Positions 11,167 to 22,383 of a DNA stretch of 64,000 bases are shown here, in pieces (the stretch's first letter is position 1; the number at the start of each line of letters is the position of its first letter). The translations under genes and the position numbers were made by a program. The stretch is from Raphanus sativus (taxonomy: Eukaryota > Streptophyta > Magnoliopsida > Brassicales > Brassicaceae): NCBI RefSeq assembly GCF_000801105.2, contig NC_079516.1:42078908-42142907 (forward strand), in the 5' to 3' direction. A model generated the notes under the pieces. The model was not told the origin of the DNA and ran no database searches. It saw only the letters and a program-made list of their open reading frames with translations.

Positions 11167-11558
11167 TAAGGGTATCAAAATGAGTTATAGCTCATGAGTT
11201 GTCTCACTACGACTCTTAAATGGAATAGATTTTTGGATCACTGATTTAGCTTTAATTTAATATACTATTAAATGTTTATTTTATTCTGTATTTAATATTA
11301 ACATTTTGGATTTTTAATAATTAAAATTTAAATTATGTTATTAAAAAGTTATTTTATATTTTAGTTTTTAGTTATTTTATAATTTTATTTTTTTATATTT
11401 GATCGCGAGTTAACATATTTAACTCATAGATGATCTGAGTTCGAGTTTACATATTGAAACTCATATAATAAATGAGATGAGCTAGCTAATTCATGAAAGA
11501 TCCGAACTCACTATGAGTTGAACTGAGTTGAACGAGTTAACTCATTTTGACATCCTTA
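11167..11558. mobile_element. hAT-like MITE with exact 8-bp target-site duplication
   Basis: Terminal inverted repeats TAAGGGTATCAAAATGAG (left) and TAAGGATGTCAAAATGAG (right, complement) bound 392 bp of AT-rich DNA with no ORF. Both sides carry GAATAAGG (11159-11166 and 11559-11566), an exact 8-bp duplication as made by hAT transposases. Removing the element plus one duplication rejoins the LINE reading (N-K-A-V-S-E-P-S-I-T-K-I). It is therefore younger than the LINE. Confidence 0.9.
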
Positions 11559-12469
11559 GAATAAGGCTGTTTCAGAACCTAGTATTACCAAGATTCATTT
11601 TTTTTTTTGGAAAATTAGTGTTCCTTAGAAAATGCATCATCATATATGGTAGCTGATCACATGATATATAGCAGTTACAAAAGAATCTCACATGTATATG
11701 TGATGTGATAATTAGTGTCTAAGGTGTTAAAACCCTGATGAAACTATGTTATTTTCGAATGTCCGTCAGTATTAGAAGCTTGGGAATTTCGGTAACTCCT
11801 TCGGCTTAAAATATATTTCCGGTTTCTAGTGTCTATTCGAACACGGACTATCTTTTTTGGTGAAAAAACTGTTTTAAGAACTTGGCGCTGGATAAAGAGT
11901 ATTATCTTTAGATATTGGTATCTTTAAAATGTTAGGAAAGACAAATTATTCAAAGGCATAGACAATTTTCCATTCAGAATCAGAAGCATTTTTGTGGGTG
12001 ATGAAAAATATGCTACAACACTTTCAATATCAAAACTTTGAAACATATTGCAAAGACTAAGTCATTATGATTAAGAATCCGCAAACATGGCTAAACTTTT
12101 CAACGAAATTAAAAGAAATTTCTAAGCTACAAACGAGATTTCTTTCTTTCAAAATTGTTTACATGCCTTGTCGCCAAATGAATTTGATAATTTTTTTAAA
12201 TAGAATTGCTAGATCTTTCTATAATGGATTTTATTCTGTGAATTGTTTTATTCTAATTTAGTTATTTGGTAATAAAATGTGTAAAAAAAAAAGAAAAAAA
12301 AAAAGAGAGAGGAAATAAGTAAACATTCCTTAGGCTAAAGGAAAGCACAAAAGGGGTCAGCTGCTTCCCTTCGAATCGCTCGCCTAGTCAGTAAAAAAAA
12401 AAGAAAAATCCCTAAAAATTTCCCCCATCGCTCGCTCTCTCTGTGTCTTCGTTATCTTGAGAACAAAGA

Positions 12470-12502
12470 TCCATCCATCCATCCATCCATCCATCCATCC
12501 AT
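12470..12502. repeat. CCAT tetranucleotide microsatellite in kinase 5' region
   Basis: About eight copies of CCAT in the presumed 5' UTR, roughly 140 bases before the kinase start codon. The region 12420-12636 is otherwise CT/GA-rich, as plant 5' UTRs often are. Confidence 0.8.
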
Positions 12503-12636
12503 GCTTTCACTGACTTAGACCTTACCACGGACGCGTGAGCACGCATAGATCGTGAGAAAAAAAAACCTAAAAACAAAAGTCAATTGAGTTTGTGGCGGCA
12601 GGCAGAAGAGAGTTGCGGAAGCGATCTTTGAAGAAG

Positions 12637-15600
12637 ATGGGTGAATTCAACAGTGGTGGTCAACCACCTTTGCCTGATGAAGACGGAAACGCTCCTCCTC
12701 TTCCTGAAAAGGTTTTTACTTTATCTTCGATTTGAACTCAATTTTTAATTTTGGTCTATTATTGTCCCTTAATGCATTGTGTCTGATAAAGATAAATTTT
12801 GGAATTGACTCTGTCTGTTTCAGGTTCAGGTTGGTGGTTCCCCAATGTACAAATTAGATAGGAAGCTAGGCAAAGGTGGTTTTGGACAAGTTTATGTTGG
12901 TCGGAAGATGGGCCCCCCGTCCACTGTTAATGCTAGATTTGGCCCCGGAGCTATGGAGGTATTGATGCTCTTTTTGTGTGTGTTTCCAAGCTTCCTCTCT
13001 CGATTTTTGTATTTCGGTTTGATGTGTCTTCTTCTTCTTCTGCAGGTGGCTTTGAAGTTTGAGCATAGAAGCAGCAAAGGATGTAACCATGGGCCACCCC
13101 ATGAGTGGCAAGTTTACAAGTGAGCTCTCTCTCTCTCTATGTTTTCTTAGGATTCTTTTTGCTTAGTGGTGGTTTTTGGGATTAATGATGCTTTTTTTCA
13201 TCTGTTTGTTGTCCAGTGCACTTGGTGGCAGTCATGGTGTGCCACGAGTTCATTTTAAAGGTCGTCAAGGCGATTTTTACATAATGGTATGTTTGACTTT
13301 AGTTTAGGTTCATACTTGATATCTACTTGGGGGTGTGTGTGACTAATTACAGTTTTAAATCTTTTATACAGGTTATGGATATACTAGGGCCTAGCTTGTG
13401 GGATGTTTGGAACAGCACCAGTCAAGCGTGAGCCTTCTGTCTTGCTTTACTTTATTTTGTGGAATAAACCAATTGTTGAAACCTACAATTTTTTACTGAT
13501 TCTATAAACTTACAGGATGTCAACAGAGATGGTTGCATGCATCGCGATTGAGGCCATATCCATTTTGGAAAAGATGCATTCTAGGGGGTAATTTTTAATG
13601 ATTATTGCTTGACTGTGTTACTGCTTCTGCAACTCTCTTTCTTTTAATCAATGCTCCTTTTTTTTTTCACCGGCAGATATGTGCATGGAGATGTTAAGCC
13701 GGAGAATTTTCTGCTTGGGCCTCCTGGAACTCCTGAAGAGAAGAAACTTTTCCTTGTCGACCTCGGCTTAGGTAATATTTTTTTTATGGCGATATAGATT
13801 ATAGATATGAGCGTGCTTTGCTTGTCTTTTTTTGTTGCTTATCCAATCCGTTGATATTTGCAGCAATCAGATGGCGCGATAATGCTACTGGACTACATGT
13901 TGAATATGATCAGCGTCCTGATGTGTTTAGGTTAGTTGCAAATGCGTGTGAGATTAATATTTAGTCTTCTGTTTTACTTATTTTAATAATGTGTTGGCTT
14001 TTTTTGCAATCTCAGAGGAACGGTACGTTATGCAAGCGTACACGCTCATCTTGGCAGAACGTGTAGTCGGAGGGATGACCTGGAATCTCTTGCTTACACT
14101 CTTGTTTTCCTTCTTCGAGGCAGGCTTCCATGGCAAGGGTACCAGGTTGGGACTCTTCATTAGTTCTTTTCTTTGTATTTTTTTTTCTCCTTGGCTTCTG
14201 TTAATTTGTATTTTTTTTTCCTTAGGGAGAGAACAAAGGCTTCCTTGTTTGCAAGAAGAAGATGGCTACTTCCCCAGAAACTCTTTGCTGCTTTTGCCCC
14301 CAACCTTTCCGTGAATTTGTTGAGTATGTGGTCAATTTGAAGTTTGATGAGGAGCCTGACTATGCTAAGTATATCTCCCTTTTCGATGGAATAGTCGGAC
14401 CAAACCCAGACATTAGGCCTATAAATACTGAGGGTGCACAGAAGGTGAGTGATTATGACATGTTCTGCTGTTAAGATCCTATCTAAAATGCCTAAGCTTG
14501 TTTTTTTTTTTGGTGTGGTGTGAAGCTGGTACATCAAGTGGGTCAAAAGAGAGGGAGGTTGACAATGGATGAGGAGGACGAACAACCAACAAAGAAGGTC
14601 AGATTGGGAATGCCAGCAACACAATGGATCAGCATTTACAGTGCTCACAGACCAATGAAGCAAAGGTGTGCCAATCTTGGAATTTATTCTTGGAAATGGT
14701 ACATAGATGAACCATCCATCTGACTTGTGTGTGTGTTTTTTTTTCTTTAATCTTGGTTGCAGATATCACTATAATGTTGCTGATATAAGGCTCCCACAGC
14801 ACATCGAAAAGGGAAATGACGATGGTCTATTTATCAGCAGTGTGGCTTCTTGCTCGAATCTCTGGGCTGTAATCATGGATGCAGGAACTAGCTGTTCGGC
14901 CCAAGTTTACCAGCTATCACCAAGCTTTCTCCACAAGGTTTGGTTTCATTCATTATTCCAAAATTTCTCCAACGGTTACTGTCACTTTTTTACCATTCTC
15001 CAACTTTTGTGGTAGGAATGGATTATGGAACAATGGGAAAAAAATTACTACATCACAGCAGTAGCTGGAGCAAACAATGGAAGCTCATTTGTGGTTATGT
15101 CGAAGGGTAATGTTTTTTTTTTTTTTCATTCCTTTCAAATGCAAAGCGTAACAGTTGCTTTTTGCGATTTTCTTATCTCTGTTCTTTAACAGATTTCATC
15201 CTCTTTTTGTATACAGGGACCCCGTATCTACAGCAATCCTACAAAGTGAGCGATTCTTTTCCCTTCAAGTGGATAAATAAAAAGTGGAGGGAAGGATTTT
15301 ATGTCACATCAATGGCAACTGCTGGAAGCAAATGGGGGATTGTTATGTCTCGTGGAGCTGCTTTTTCAGACCAGGTCTTGTGTTGTTTTTACTTTTTGTT
15401 TTTCGATTTTGTGACTTTGAAAATTTATGGGGAGAGTTTTTTTTGTGATGCAGGTTGTAGAACTAGATTTTCTATACCCCAGTGAAGGTATACATCGTCG
15501 ATGGGAAAATGGCTACAGAATTACATCAATTGCTGGAACTTGTGATCAGTCTGCCTTTGTTCTTAGTGTGCCAAGAAGGAAGCCTAGTGATGAGACACAG

Positions 15601-15788
15601 GAGACTCTTAGAACTTCTGCTTTTCCTAGTAATCATGTCAAGGTTTGCTTTGCTGTCTTATCTATCTTTTTTGTTTTTTGGCTTTTTTACAAACTTCATT
15701 GGATTTAACTTGTCTTTTCTTTCTGCAGGAAAAATGGGGCAAGAATCTTTACATTTCGTCTATTTGTTACGGTCGAACTGTTTCATGA
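12637..15788 (+). CDS. MLK3: MUT9-like casein kinase I family protein (MLK3-like)
   Basis: Sixteen exons keep frame: 12637-12711, 12824-12958, 13046-13119, 13217-13286, 13372-13427, 13516-13587, 13677-13771, 13864-13930, 14016-14145, 14226-14444, 14526-14665, 14763-14937, 15016-15106, 15217-15374, 15454-15642 and 15729-15788, giving 601 residues. The kinase domain has L-G-K-G-G-F-G (40-46), V-A-L-K (71-74), H-G-D-V-K-P-E-N (164-171) and D-L-G (189-191). HGD and DLG in place of HRD and DFG are typical of this family. A long conserved C-terminal region follows, ending [16 protein letters not shown]. Plant MLK/PPK kinases are nuclear, phosphorylate histone H3 Thr3 and act on light and clock factors. 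By recall it matches At2g25760. The N-terminus before the kinase is only about 35 residues, shorter than in other MLKs. It is convergent with the cereblon-like gene. Confidence 0.9.
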
Positions 15789-16576
15789 GGCTGTTCTAGT
15801 TTTTGTTTTGTTTACGAATGCAAGTCAATTTAGCTTTTCTACCATACATCCGCGCTCAGTGAGAATGAACAACAGTGATGCTTATGGGCTTAGGAGAATA
15901 TTTTAGCAAGGATGAATGGAAGATGTACTTCACTGAAGATGTACTTCACTACTCTTTGGAGGAAGATGTTTAAAACTTCTTAGATAAAAAAGGATAGCTC
16001 AGTCTTATCAATCTATCTTCAAAATAATGTTTTTTTTTAATCTTAGTTGAAGGGAGATCCGTGGTTTGATTGTATCTTGCATTAAATTGAAGATGGAAAC
16101 TATTTGATGGAGAAAGGAATAATAGATGTTTCTAGTATTTTATTATACCTGCCTTCAAAGTTTCGTCTTCTCTGGTTTTTGTTATGTTCCTTGCATGCCC
16201 TTTGTTTTTAAACAGTGACGCTTTTTTAACAAACCTAGAACGCTATTTGTAAAGCAACGTGATGAAAACGAAGGATTAATCCTAACAATATCATTATACT
16301 CATAGCCTAAGTAGGTTTCTTCACAGACACATCTTGTTTTCATGTGTATATATAATGTATTGATGAAAAAAGACATCAACCTCACAAGCTGTTGTTACTA
16401 CTTCAGACTCTAGTCCGCTTCTGCTTTCACAAACTATTTTGTGATATTTCATAAGCATAAAGGATACTAAAGATGCCGGTTGGAGAAGTTTAAGGTAGAA
16501 AGAAACCCCTTTTATTTTATGTATTTCACTCGGCGGGAATTGATCCGTGAGTGAGACCTGTTGTAATACTATCTTT
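15789..16576. other. Convergent 3' spacer
   Basis: 3' UTRs of two converging genes. Candidate poly(A) signals (AATAAT-like) lie near 16118. Nothing else recognised. Confidence 0.5.
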
Positions 16577-19368
16577 TCAGCGCATGTCATCTGCGACCTG
16601 TGAGCTACGAACTGCCCAGAAAGACGATGGCTTCAACTTCTTGCTTGTTGCTGTGAAAAGCCAACCCAGCTGGGTTTCACACGTTGCACAATTTGCGATC
16701 GTCCATGCATACCTGTTGCCAATTTAAGAGACATACAACAATGTTAAACAGACTTGAATTATCATAGATTTTGGAGACTCTCTAAACAAATCAGCCTACG
16801 CCTCTCTTAAGGACGAATAATAGTGATAAAAGATTTTTTAATAGGTATTGAGGTACATAAACAAGGGACAAGTATAGTGAAGGAAGTAAGTATGGCTATG
16901 ATATAAAAATGATAACGAAAAACATTTATGAAAAGCTTCTTACCCAGGAAACCAGCTGTCTTCTTTAACAGCTCTACCGCGAATCGCTATGTCATTTGCT
17001 TTGTAAAACGTCATTATCTCATGCACATAGCCATGTGGGTTTACGTAGGCACCTAGAGGACCATCACTAGACATAACCAACATGTCACTTCTTCTTGCTA
17101 TGACTCTCTGCATCAAAACGTGTAATAAAGGTATCAGTAAACAAAATGCACAACGGAGAGGAAACAGAAATATATGATGACACATATTTTTACCTGACAG
17201 TGTTTACATCGAACACGATCAAAACTCTCAAGCAATTCTATTTCTCTCTGCAATCTGTAAGAGACTCCGTCAATCTCCAAGAGCTCTTGTCTAATTGACT
17301 CAGAGACAGGAATTTTACTAGCAATGAAAAAGGATAAAATATCTGGCTTATTCACTATTGCCTCCATGTTTGGAACCCCAACTATCTGCTTCCACATATC
17401 TGCATATTATCTTAACATTAGATAGACTCTTACTTAATATCTGACCTACAAGGATCACAACAAATAAGGAACTAACTAACCAGCTGCTCGTTGAGCAAGA
17501 TAATATGAGTCGTACATCCGGTACACCCAGAATGGCCAAAATGCTCTTGGGGCCATACGGAACCGGTTTAGATCAGTATTTTTCCGGAAACTCGTAAGCC
17601 TATTTTGCTTTTGACATTTCCCTTTCGAAACAGGAGTTTTGCCATCAGCAGATTGCTCGTCTTGGCGAGAAGCTAAGGATCCAACGGACGTAGAGCTGAA
17701 TGGGTTAGACCCACTAGACTGGATATTAGATGTACTGACTACTTGGTCATCATCACTACTTGTCCAGTCATCCATTATTGAGTCAACTGCTGAATAATGA
17801 AGCCTTTTTTCTGACGGAGACAGCGCACTTTCAAAACTCTCTTCAGAATTTGCTACTGACATTTCGTCCGTGTCTCTAAAAGATGCAGATAAAGGCATTG
17901 TACTCGAGTGACTGGGAGCTCTCAAGTTGCTTATTGGTACCAGCTTCCCAAAAGCATCCCTGGGAGTTCTCAAGGGTACATCTTCCTCAACAATATGAAC
18001 CTCTCCGCAAGGCTGCACCGAAAAGTTTACCCATAAGAAAAAACCTTATTTGACAATAAACAAAGATGTACTCCCCAATGTATATACACGAGAGAATGTC
18101 CTTACGAATCCTTCAACATCAGTCCAGCGACGCTTTAAAAGAAACCGCTGCTGTCCACGAGTAATAACATTGAAGGAGCCATCACTAAGTCGACGGTATT
18201 GTCGTATCTGTAATTTATCACCGAGAATTATGTAAGTGCCATAGCAACAAGAAGAAGATTGAAACTAGTCGCAAAGATAAAATATAAAACAACCGTGATA
18301 CCATTTCCCCAACTCGCTATTATAACAGCCCTATCTAAACCATAGTTCCAGACACATTGCACAAAGAATTTCAAAGTCAAAAAGTTTTTAGGTAAGAATT
18401 CAATCGACCAACAAGGATTCCAGTTGTAGTTGAAACCAAGCAATAAAGGTTATGAAAACAGAAACTGAAAGGAATTGCTTCATCTAACAAATCATTAGAA
18501 AGAAAGTTTACCTCTGCGGTTGTCCCAACAGTGGCATACTTGAACTGATTACCTTCTCTGTAAACACGAATCTGAAGACATGTAAATTACTATTTAGTAG
18601 AGAACATACTGTATTAATTAAAGAAAAGAGAGGAAAAAGAAAGAATTTGAAGTAGTTGACGTACAACACCAATGGTAGAAGGAGCGTTAGGTTGGTTCAA
18701 AACTCTGTGAATAGCAGCCAAGAAACTGGACTGGGCAATCCTAAGGGGAAGCGTGGACTCCGGAAATAGAACCACTCCTAGCAAAGAAGGCAGTGTCAAT
18801 AATGTCTCTTTCTTCACTCACAATAACAACAAACACAAAGTGATGCAATATTATTAATTGAACAAGAGAAGAACACCTTCGAGATAGAAAAGAGGGATCT
18901 TCAAAACAGTGCCTCCATCCACAAAAGCACTTCTGTTTGGAGTCTCCTCAACCTCTGTTAAACAATTTATATATATAAAAACAGATGTGACATGTATAAC
19001 AAAAAAAACATCAACCATTCCAAACTCATACCGCCAAGATAGGTATGTAAAGAGGCGACATCTGGGTTGAAAATATGAACATCATCATCACCATCTATAT
19101 TATCACTGCCAAAAACAACAACCGCCATCCATTTTTTAGAGAATACGTTAAACAAACAGGTGACGACGATAAAGAGAGAGAGATTTGCTCACGAGAGACG
19201 AGCGTGGGAGATGGCGCGAAATGCGGCGAGATCATCATCGTCTTCGTCGTCGTCGTCGGAATCTAGAAAATCATCGACTTCCTCAACTTGCAGCTCCTCG
19301 AAGTCGAGCTCCCGAATCTGCTCCATCTGAAGCCTCTCTCTCTCTAGAATCCTCTCCTCGTTCTCCAT
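16577..19368 (-). CDS. Cereblon-like LON/CULT-domain protein
   Basis: Ten exons in frame: 19193-19368, 19032-19105, 18877-18954, 18665-18777, 18512-18571, 18106-18207, 17481-18012, 17194-17399, 16944-17107 and 16577-16712, encoding 546 residues. The N-terminus is acidic with D/E runs, followed by a LON-N type region (L-P-L-R-I-A-Q-S-S-F, then Y-R-R-L-S-D-G-S-F). A Ser-rich linker spans most of the large seventh exon. The C-terminal CULT domain has zinc cysteines C443, C446, C510 and C513 and the three tryptophans W499, W505 and W519, equivalent to the tri-Trp pocket of human cereblon (S-W-F-P-G-Y-A-W, then L-G-W). Family role: substrate receptor of CUL4-DDB1 ubiquitin ligases; the plant substrate is not known to me. 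By recall this is At2g25740, annotated as an ATP-dependent protease La domain protein; it lacks a protease domain. Confidence 0.9.
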
Positions 19369-19399
19369 CTCTTTCTCTCCCTCCCTCCCTCCTTGCGTT

Positions 19400-20745
19400 C
19401 TGAAAACTTGGTTAAGTGATCTGGTCGATTACCCGGCCCACCTCTCTCGGTTTGGGTTTAAGTTAAAAACCCGAATTTTATTGGACGGTTAAAACCGGAG
19501 GAGAAAGTAATCAACGACTTTATCCAAACTTCCACATTGTAATGATGTAATCATTTTTTTTAACTCTGAATAATTATGCTATTACAGATCTGAGAATATT
19601 ATAGACGATTTTACAGCCGGCAATTATATCCGTCATTGACTGCATCACCTCTAAATCATCATATCGGATCTATGTCTGACGGTAGGTTTGGGCATTTTAA
19701 GACCCGACCTGACCCGAAAACATCCGAACTGGAACCGACCCGAAAGTTTATAAATACCTGTTGGATCCAATTTTTTTATATTCAAATAGATCCGGACCCG
19801 AAAAAACTGACCCGAATAGACCCTGATCCGAATAGTATGGAGGCATGTCTAAGTAACAAATGGGAAGTGTTCCCACCCTTATCCGCAAAGTTTGGCTGTG
19901 GCTTGGAGATTGTTGACATTACCTAGTCCTTGAACCATAATGCAATTGAAAATGAATTAATTAACTGTATGGAATAAAAGAAAATTGTCATCTCATCTGA
20001 TTCTAGAACTTTTTCAGGATTCATTGCAAATTAAGTTATTTTGATCTCTTTTTTGTGGGAGTTCCAAAAAAAAAAAAAGATCTCTTTTTTGTGTACCACG
20101 AAATGTTAGATTATTATTAATTAATTTTGTGACTGTACTTGTCAAAATTTTAAATAGTTATATTGGAGATTTTCTTTTGGTCGAATATTGGATATGTTTT
20201 GGTAAAAAACATATCTAAATATCTATAGTTATTAAAATATATTTGTACAATAATCTTATAAATAAAATAGGTTTAAATTAAATAATTTTTTAAAAATATA
20301 AAGAAACAATTTTACCCCAAAAAATATAAAAAAACCTATATTTTAGTTTTGAACAAGTTTGAGACATCCGGGCTAGATAAGAAAGTCTGAAATATATTAT
20401 AGCCCAGGCAAATAGGCTGTGCATATCGAAAGTAGTTTCTAGTGTAACTTTGTTCCCCATTTTTAAATTATCCAATGCGGTTAAAGAGGCCCAATTGTGA
20501 CAAACTCTTCTCACCTAACTTAATGGGAGTAGTTAATATATTCATCTTTGGTGGAAAAAGCCGTAAAGGAGTGGTAAATTGTGTAATTTTCTTTGTTCTT
20601 TTTGAAAGATGAGCGTATGAAACCGACACCTCTGACATAAAAACAAATGTTAAAAAGAGACGAGAAGAAATGGCAAAAAATGGTATAGAGAAGAGTGAAA
20701 AGAGAGCCAAGTATTTCGAAAAGCTCATTATTTCTCTTTCATCAA
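19400..20745. other. Spacer with a CCGACCC-rich repeat remnant
   Basis: 19680-19850 repeats variants of GACCCGA/CCGAACC (for example GACCCGACCTGACCCGAAAA), a composition common in degraded Brassicaceae transposons and also seen at 62815-62950. The rest is AT-rich. No gene seen. Confidence 0.45.
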
Positions 20746-21455
20746 GAACTTGAGTAGAGAGAAAAGAACTCTTCACCTCAAGAACTCAGATTCTCTCAGC
20801 GCTTTAGGATCCTTCCTGCTCCTGAGTGCCGAATCCAGGATCCTCTAGGGTCCGTCTATTTTAATTTACCTAACTTCTTGTCCAAAATTTATTTCTTAAG
20901 TCTCGTTGTTCTAGCTGCTGTTTCTAAGTAATGTTTCGTTTTAATTTTATTCCCCCAAAAGTATCGATATAGATTGAAAGATTACAAGATCCATGTGAGA
21001 AACCCATCTCCAAAATTAAATTTTCAATTTATCAGAAGCTAAATTGTAGTTTCTTTATGTATCTGCTTGGAATCAGAAAATTCTTTTTTTTCTTCTGTCT
21101 CTATATAATGTTTTTTTTTGAATAAGTTATATATATGTTTGCATGGCTTTTTTCTTCGATTTTCTTTTTGCTTAATAATCCGATAATTGACTTCAATATT
21201 TTGTTTAAAGGTTTATTTATAGGCTTACAAAATAAATATAAATTATCATATTGTTTTGACCGTTGCAAATATTTCTCCGCAGATTTGAAGCTTCAGTTCC
21301 TCAAAATAATATTTTGGCATATTCTTATAAATTATCATTCTTAGATTCCTTGTAGATACTGCAGTTTTTTTTTTTTTGGACTTATCGGTATGAATACGAA
21401 ACGCTATATTAGGTCTCTAATTAAGGTTTTGATTTATAAAACAGATTAACCGCAA
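20746..21455 (+). promoter_or_regulatory. Probable 5' UTR region with intron of the FLZ gene
   Basis: 20740-20850 is CT-rich leader-like sequence (CTCTTCACCTCAAGAACTCA, then ATCCTCTAGG followed by GT). A T-rich stretch follows that resembles a 5' UTR intron reaching towards about 21440. Exact junctions cannot be set without transcripts. Confidence 0.35.
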
Positions 21456-22382
21456 ATGGAGAAAACAAGAGCAACGTTTCGTCACAAAGATCAAACAATG
21501 TCTCAGTCTGTTGATCGGCAAACTGATCTGGTCGGACAGATCAACAACAACAACAAAGCGATCACTAACCCACTCGCTCTGAGTCTCTTGATTGGTCTGA
21601 AGCATGACAATGGCCGACCCGTTCTTCCTCAGATCTCCTAGATCATCACTCACTGCCCATCTTAACTGTTCTTGTGGCCCTGCTAAAGTTGGGTTAAGCA
21701 TTGTGGATTCTCTCGGTGATGATCGGGTTACATCACCAGATGTCCTGTTTGGACCAGCCTTGAGGATCAAGTCCTCTGAGATTAAGAACAAACATCCCAA
21801 GTTGTTCCCAGAAACCAAGTCCTTGGAGATCGAGAAGGAAAGATCTGGTGTTATCTTCGAGATCGGCTCGTTTTCTGCGGATGATTGTCCGACAAAGACC
21901 CGAGTTCTGTCTCATTCCAAGTTCGGCTCAGACAATGCATTTTCGTCTGAGGATGAGATGGAGATGTCAGAGGACTACACTTGTATCATTACACATGGTC
22001 CTAATCCTAAAACCACTCATATTTACGGTGACCAAGTTTTAGAGTGTCACAAGAATGAGGATAACAAAGAGAAGAGTATCGAGTCAGAGTTGGATTACTT
22101 CCTCAGCGTATGTAACTTCTGCAACAAGAAACTTGTAGTTGGGGAAGACATATATATGTACAGGTGCGTGTTCCGTTTCCAATACTCTCTAATTACAACA
22201 AGATAGTGTAATGGAATTTTTTAGATGCACTAGATGATGTTTGTGTTCTGGTGTTGAGTTGCAGAGGAGAGAAAGCGTTTTGCAGCGCTGAGTGTCGTTC
22301 AGAGGAGATGGCAATAGATGATGAGGAGGATCTGGAAGATTCTTGCATAGTTATGCACGGATCTTTAAAGAAGCTCTTCTGA
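21456..22382 (+). CDS. FLZ-type zinc-finger (DUF581) protein with apparent one-base frameshift near residue 50
   Basis: From the ATG at 21456 the frame encodes an FLZ-like N-terminus (N-P-L-A-L-S-L-L-I-G-L-K-H-D-N-G) but stops at 21639-21641. The conserved remainder lies in the next frame: D-P-F-F-L-R-S-P-R-S-S-L, V-G-L-S-I-V-D-S-L and V-L-F-G-P-A-L-R-I-K. That frame is open only after a TGA at 21598-21600 and runs to the donor at 22163; exon 2 is 22265-22382. The C-terminal FLZ motif is intact across the intron: F-L-S-V-C-N-F-C, then D-I-Y-M-Y-R-G-E-K-A-F-C-S-A-E-C. FLZ proteins scaffold SnRK1 kinase. Internal ATGs at 21604 or 21610 could still make a protein lacking the first ~50 residues. 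By recall this is At2g25690. Either a real indel near 21605-21625 or a sequencing error. Confidence 0.8.
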
Positions 22383-22383
22383 A

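Larger units (their letters stand above)
10002..12303 (+). mobile_element. Degenerate L1-type LINE, 5'-truncated, with poly(A) end
   Basis: Conceptual reading in shifting frames gives the C-terminal half of a plant LINE ORF2. Fragments include S-P-P-V-L-S-H-L-L-F, then P-H-E-Y-E-D-V-M-K-A-I, D-I-S-G-S-K-C-K-L-F, L-S-R-G-C-K-E-I-L-I-K, L-G-L-P-T-Y-I-T-S, E-F-N-Q-A-L-L-E-K-Q-L-W, and W-S-F-T-K-G-G-Q-Y-T. An RNase-H-like tail follows at 12067-12261 (R-F-L-S-F-K-I-V-Y-M-P). Reverse transcriptases have A/Y-D-D in the F-A-D-D-S position; here it reads F-V-Y-E-S (10065-10079), so the catalytic site is lost. Several frameshifts and stops are present. An A-rich tail at 12283-12303 marks the 3' end. 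A hAT MITE interrupts it at 11167-11558. Confidence 0.8.
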
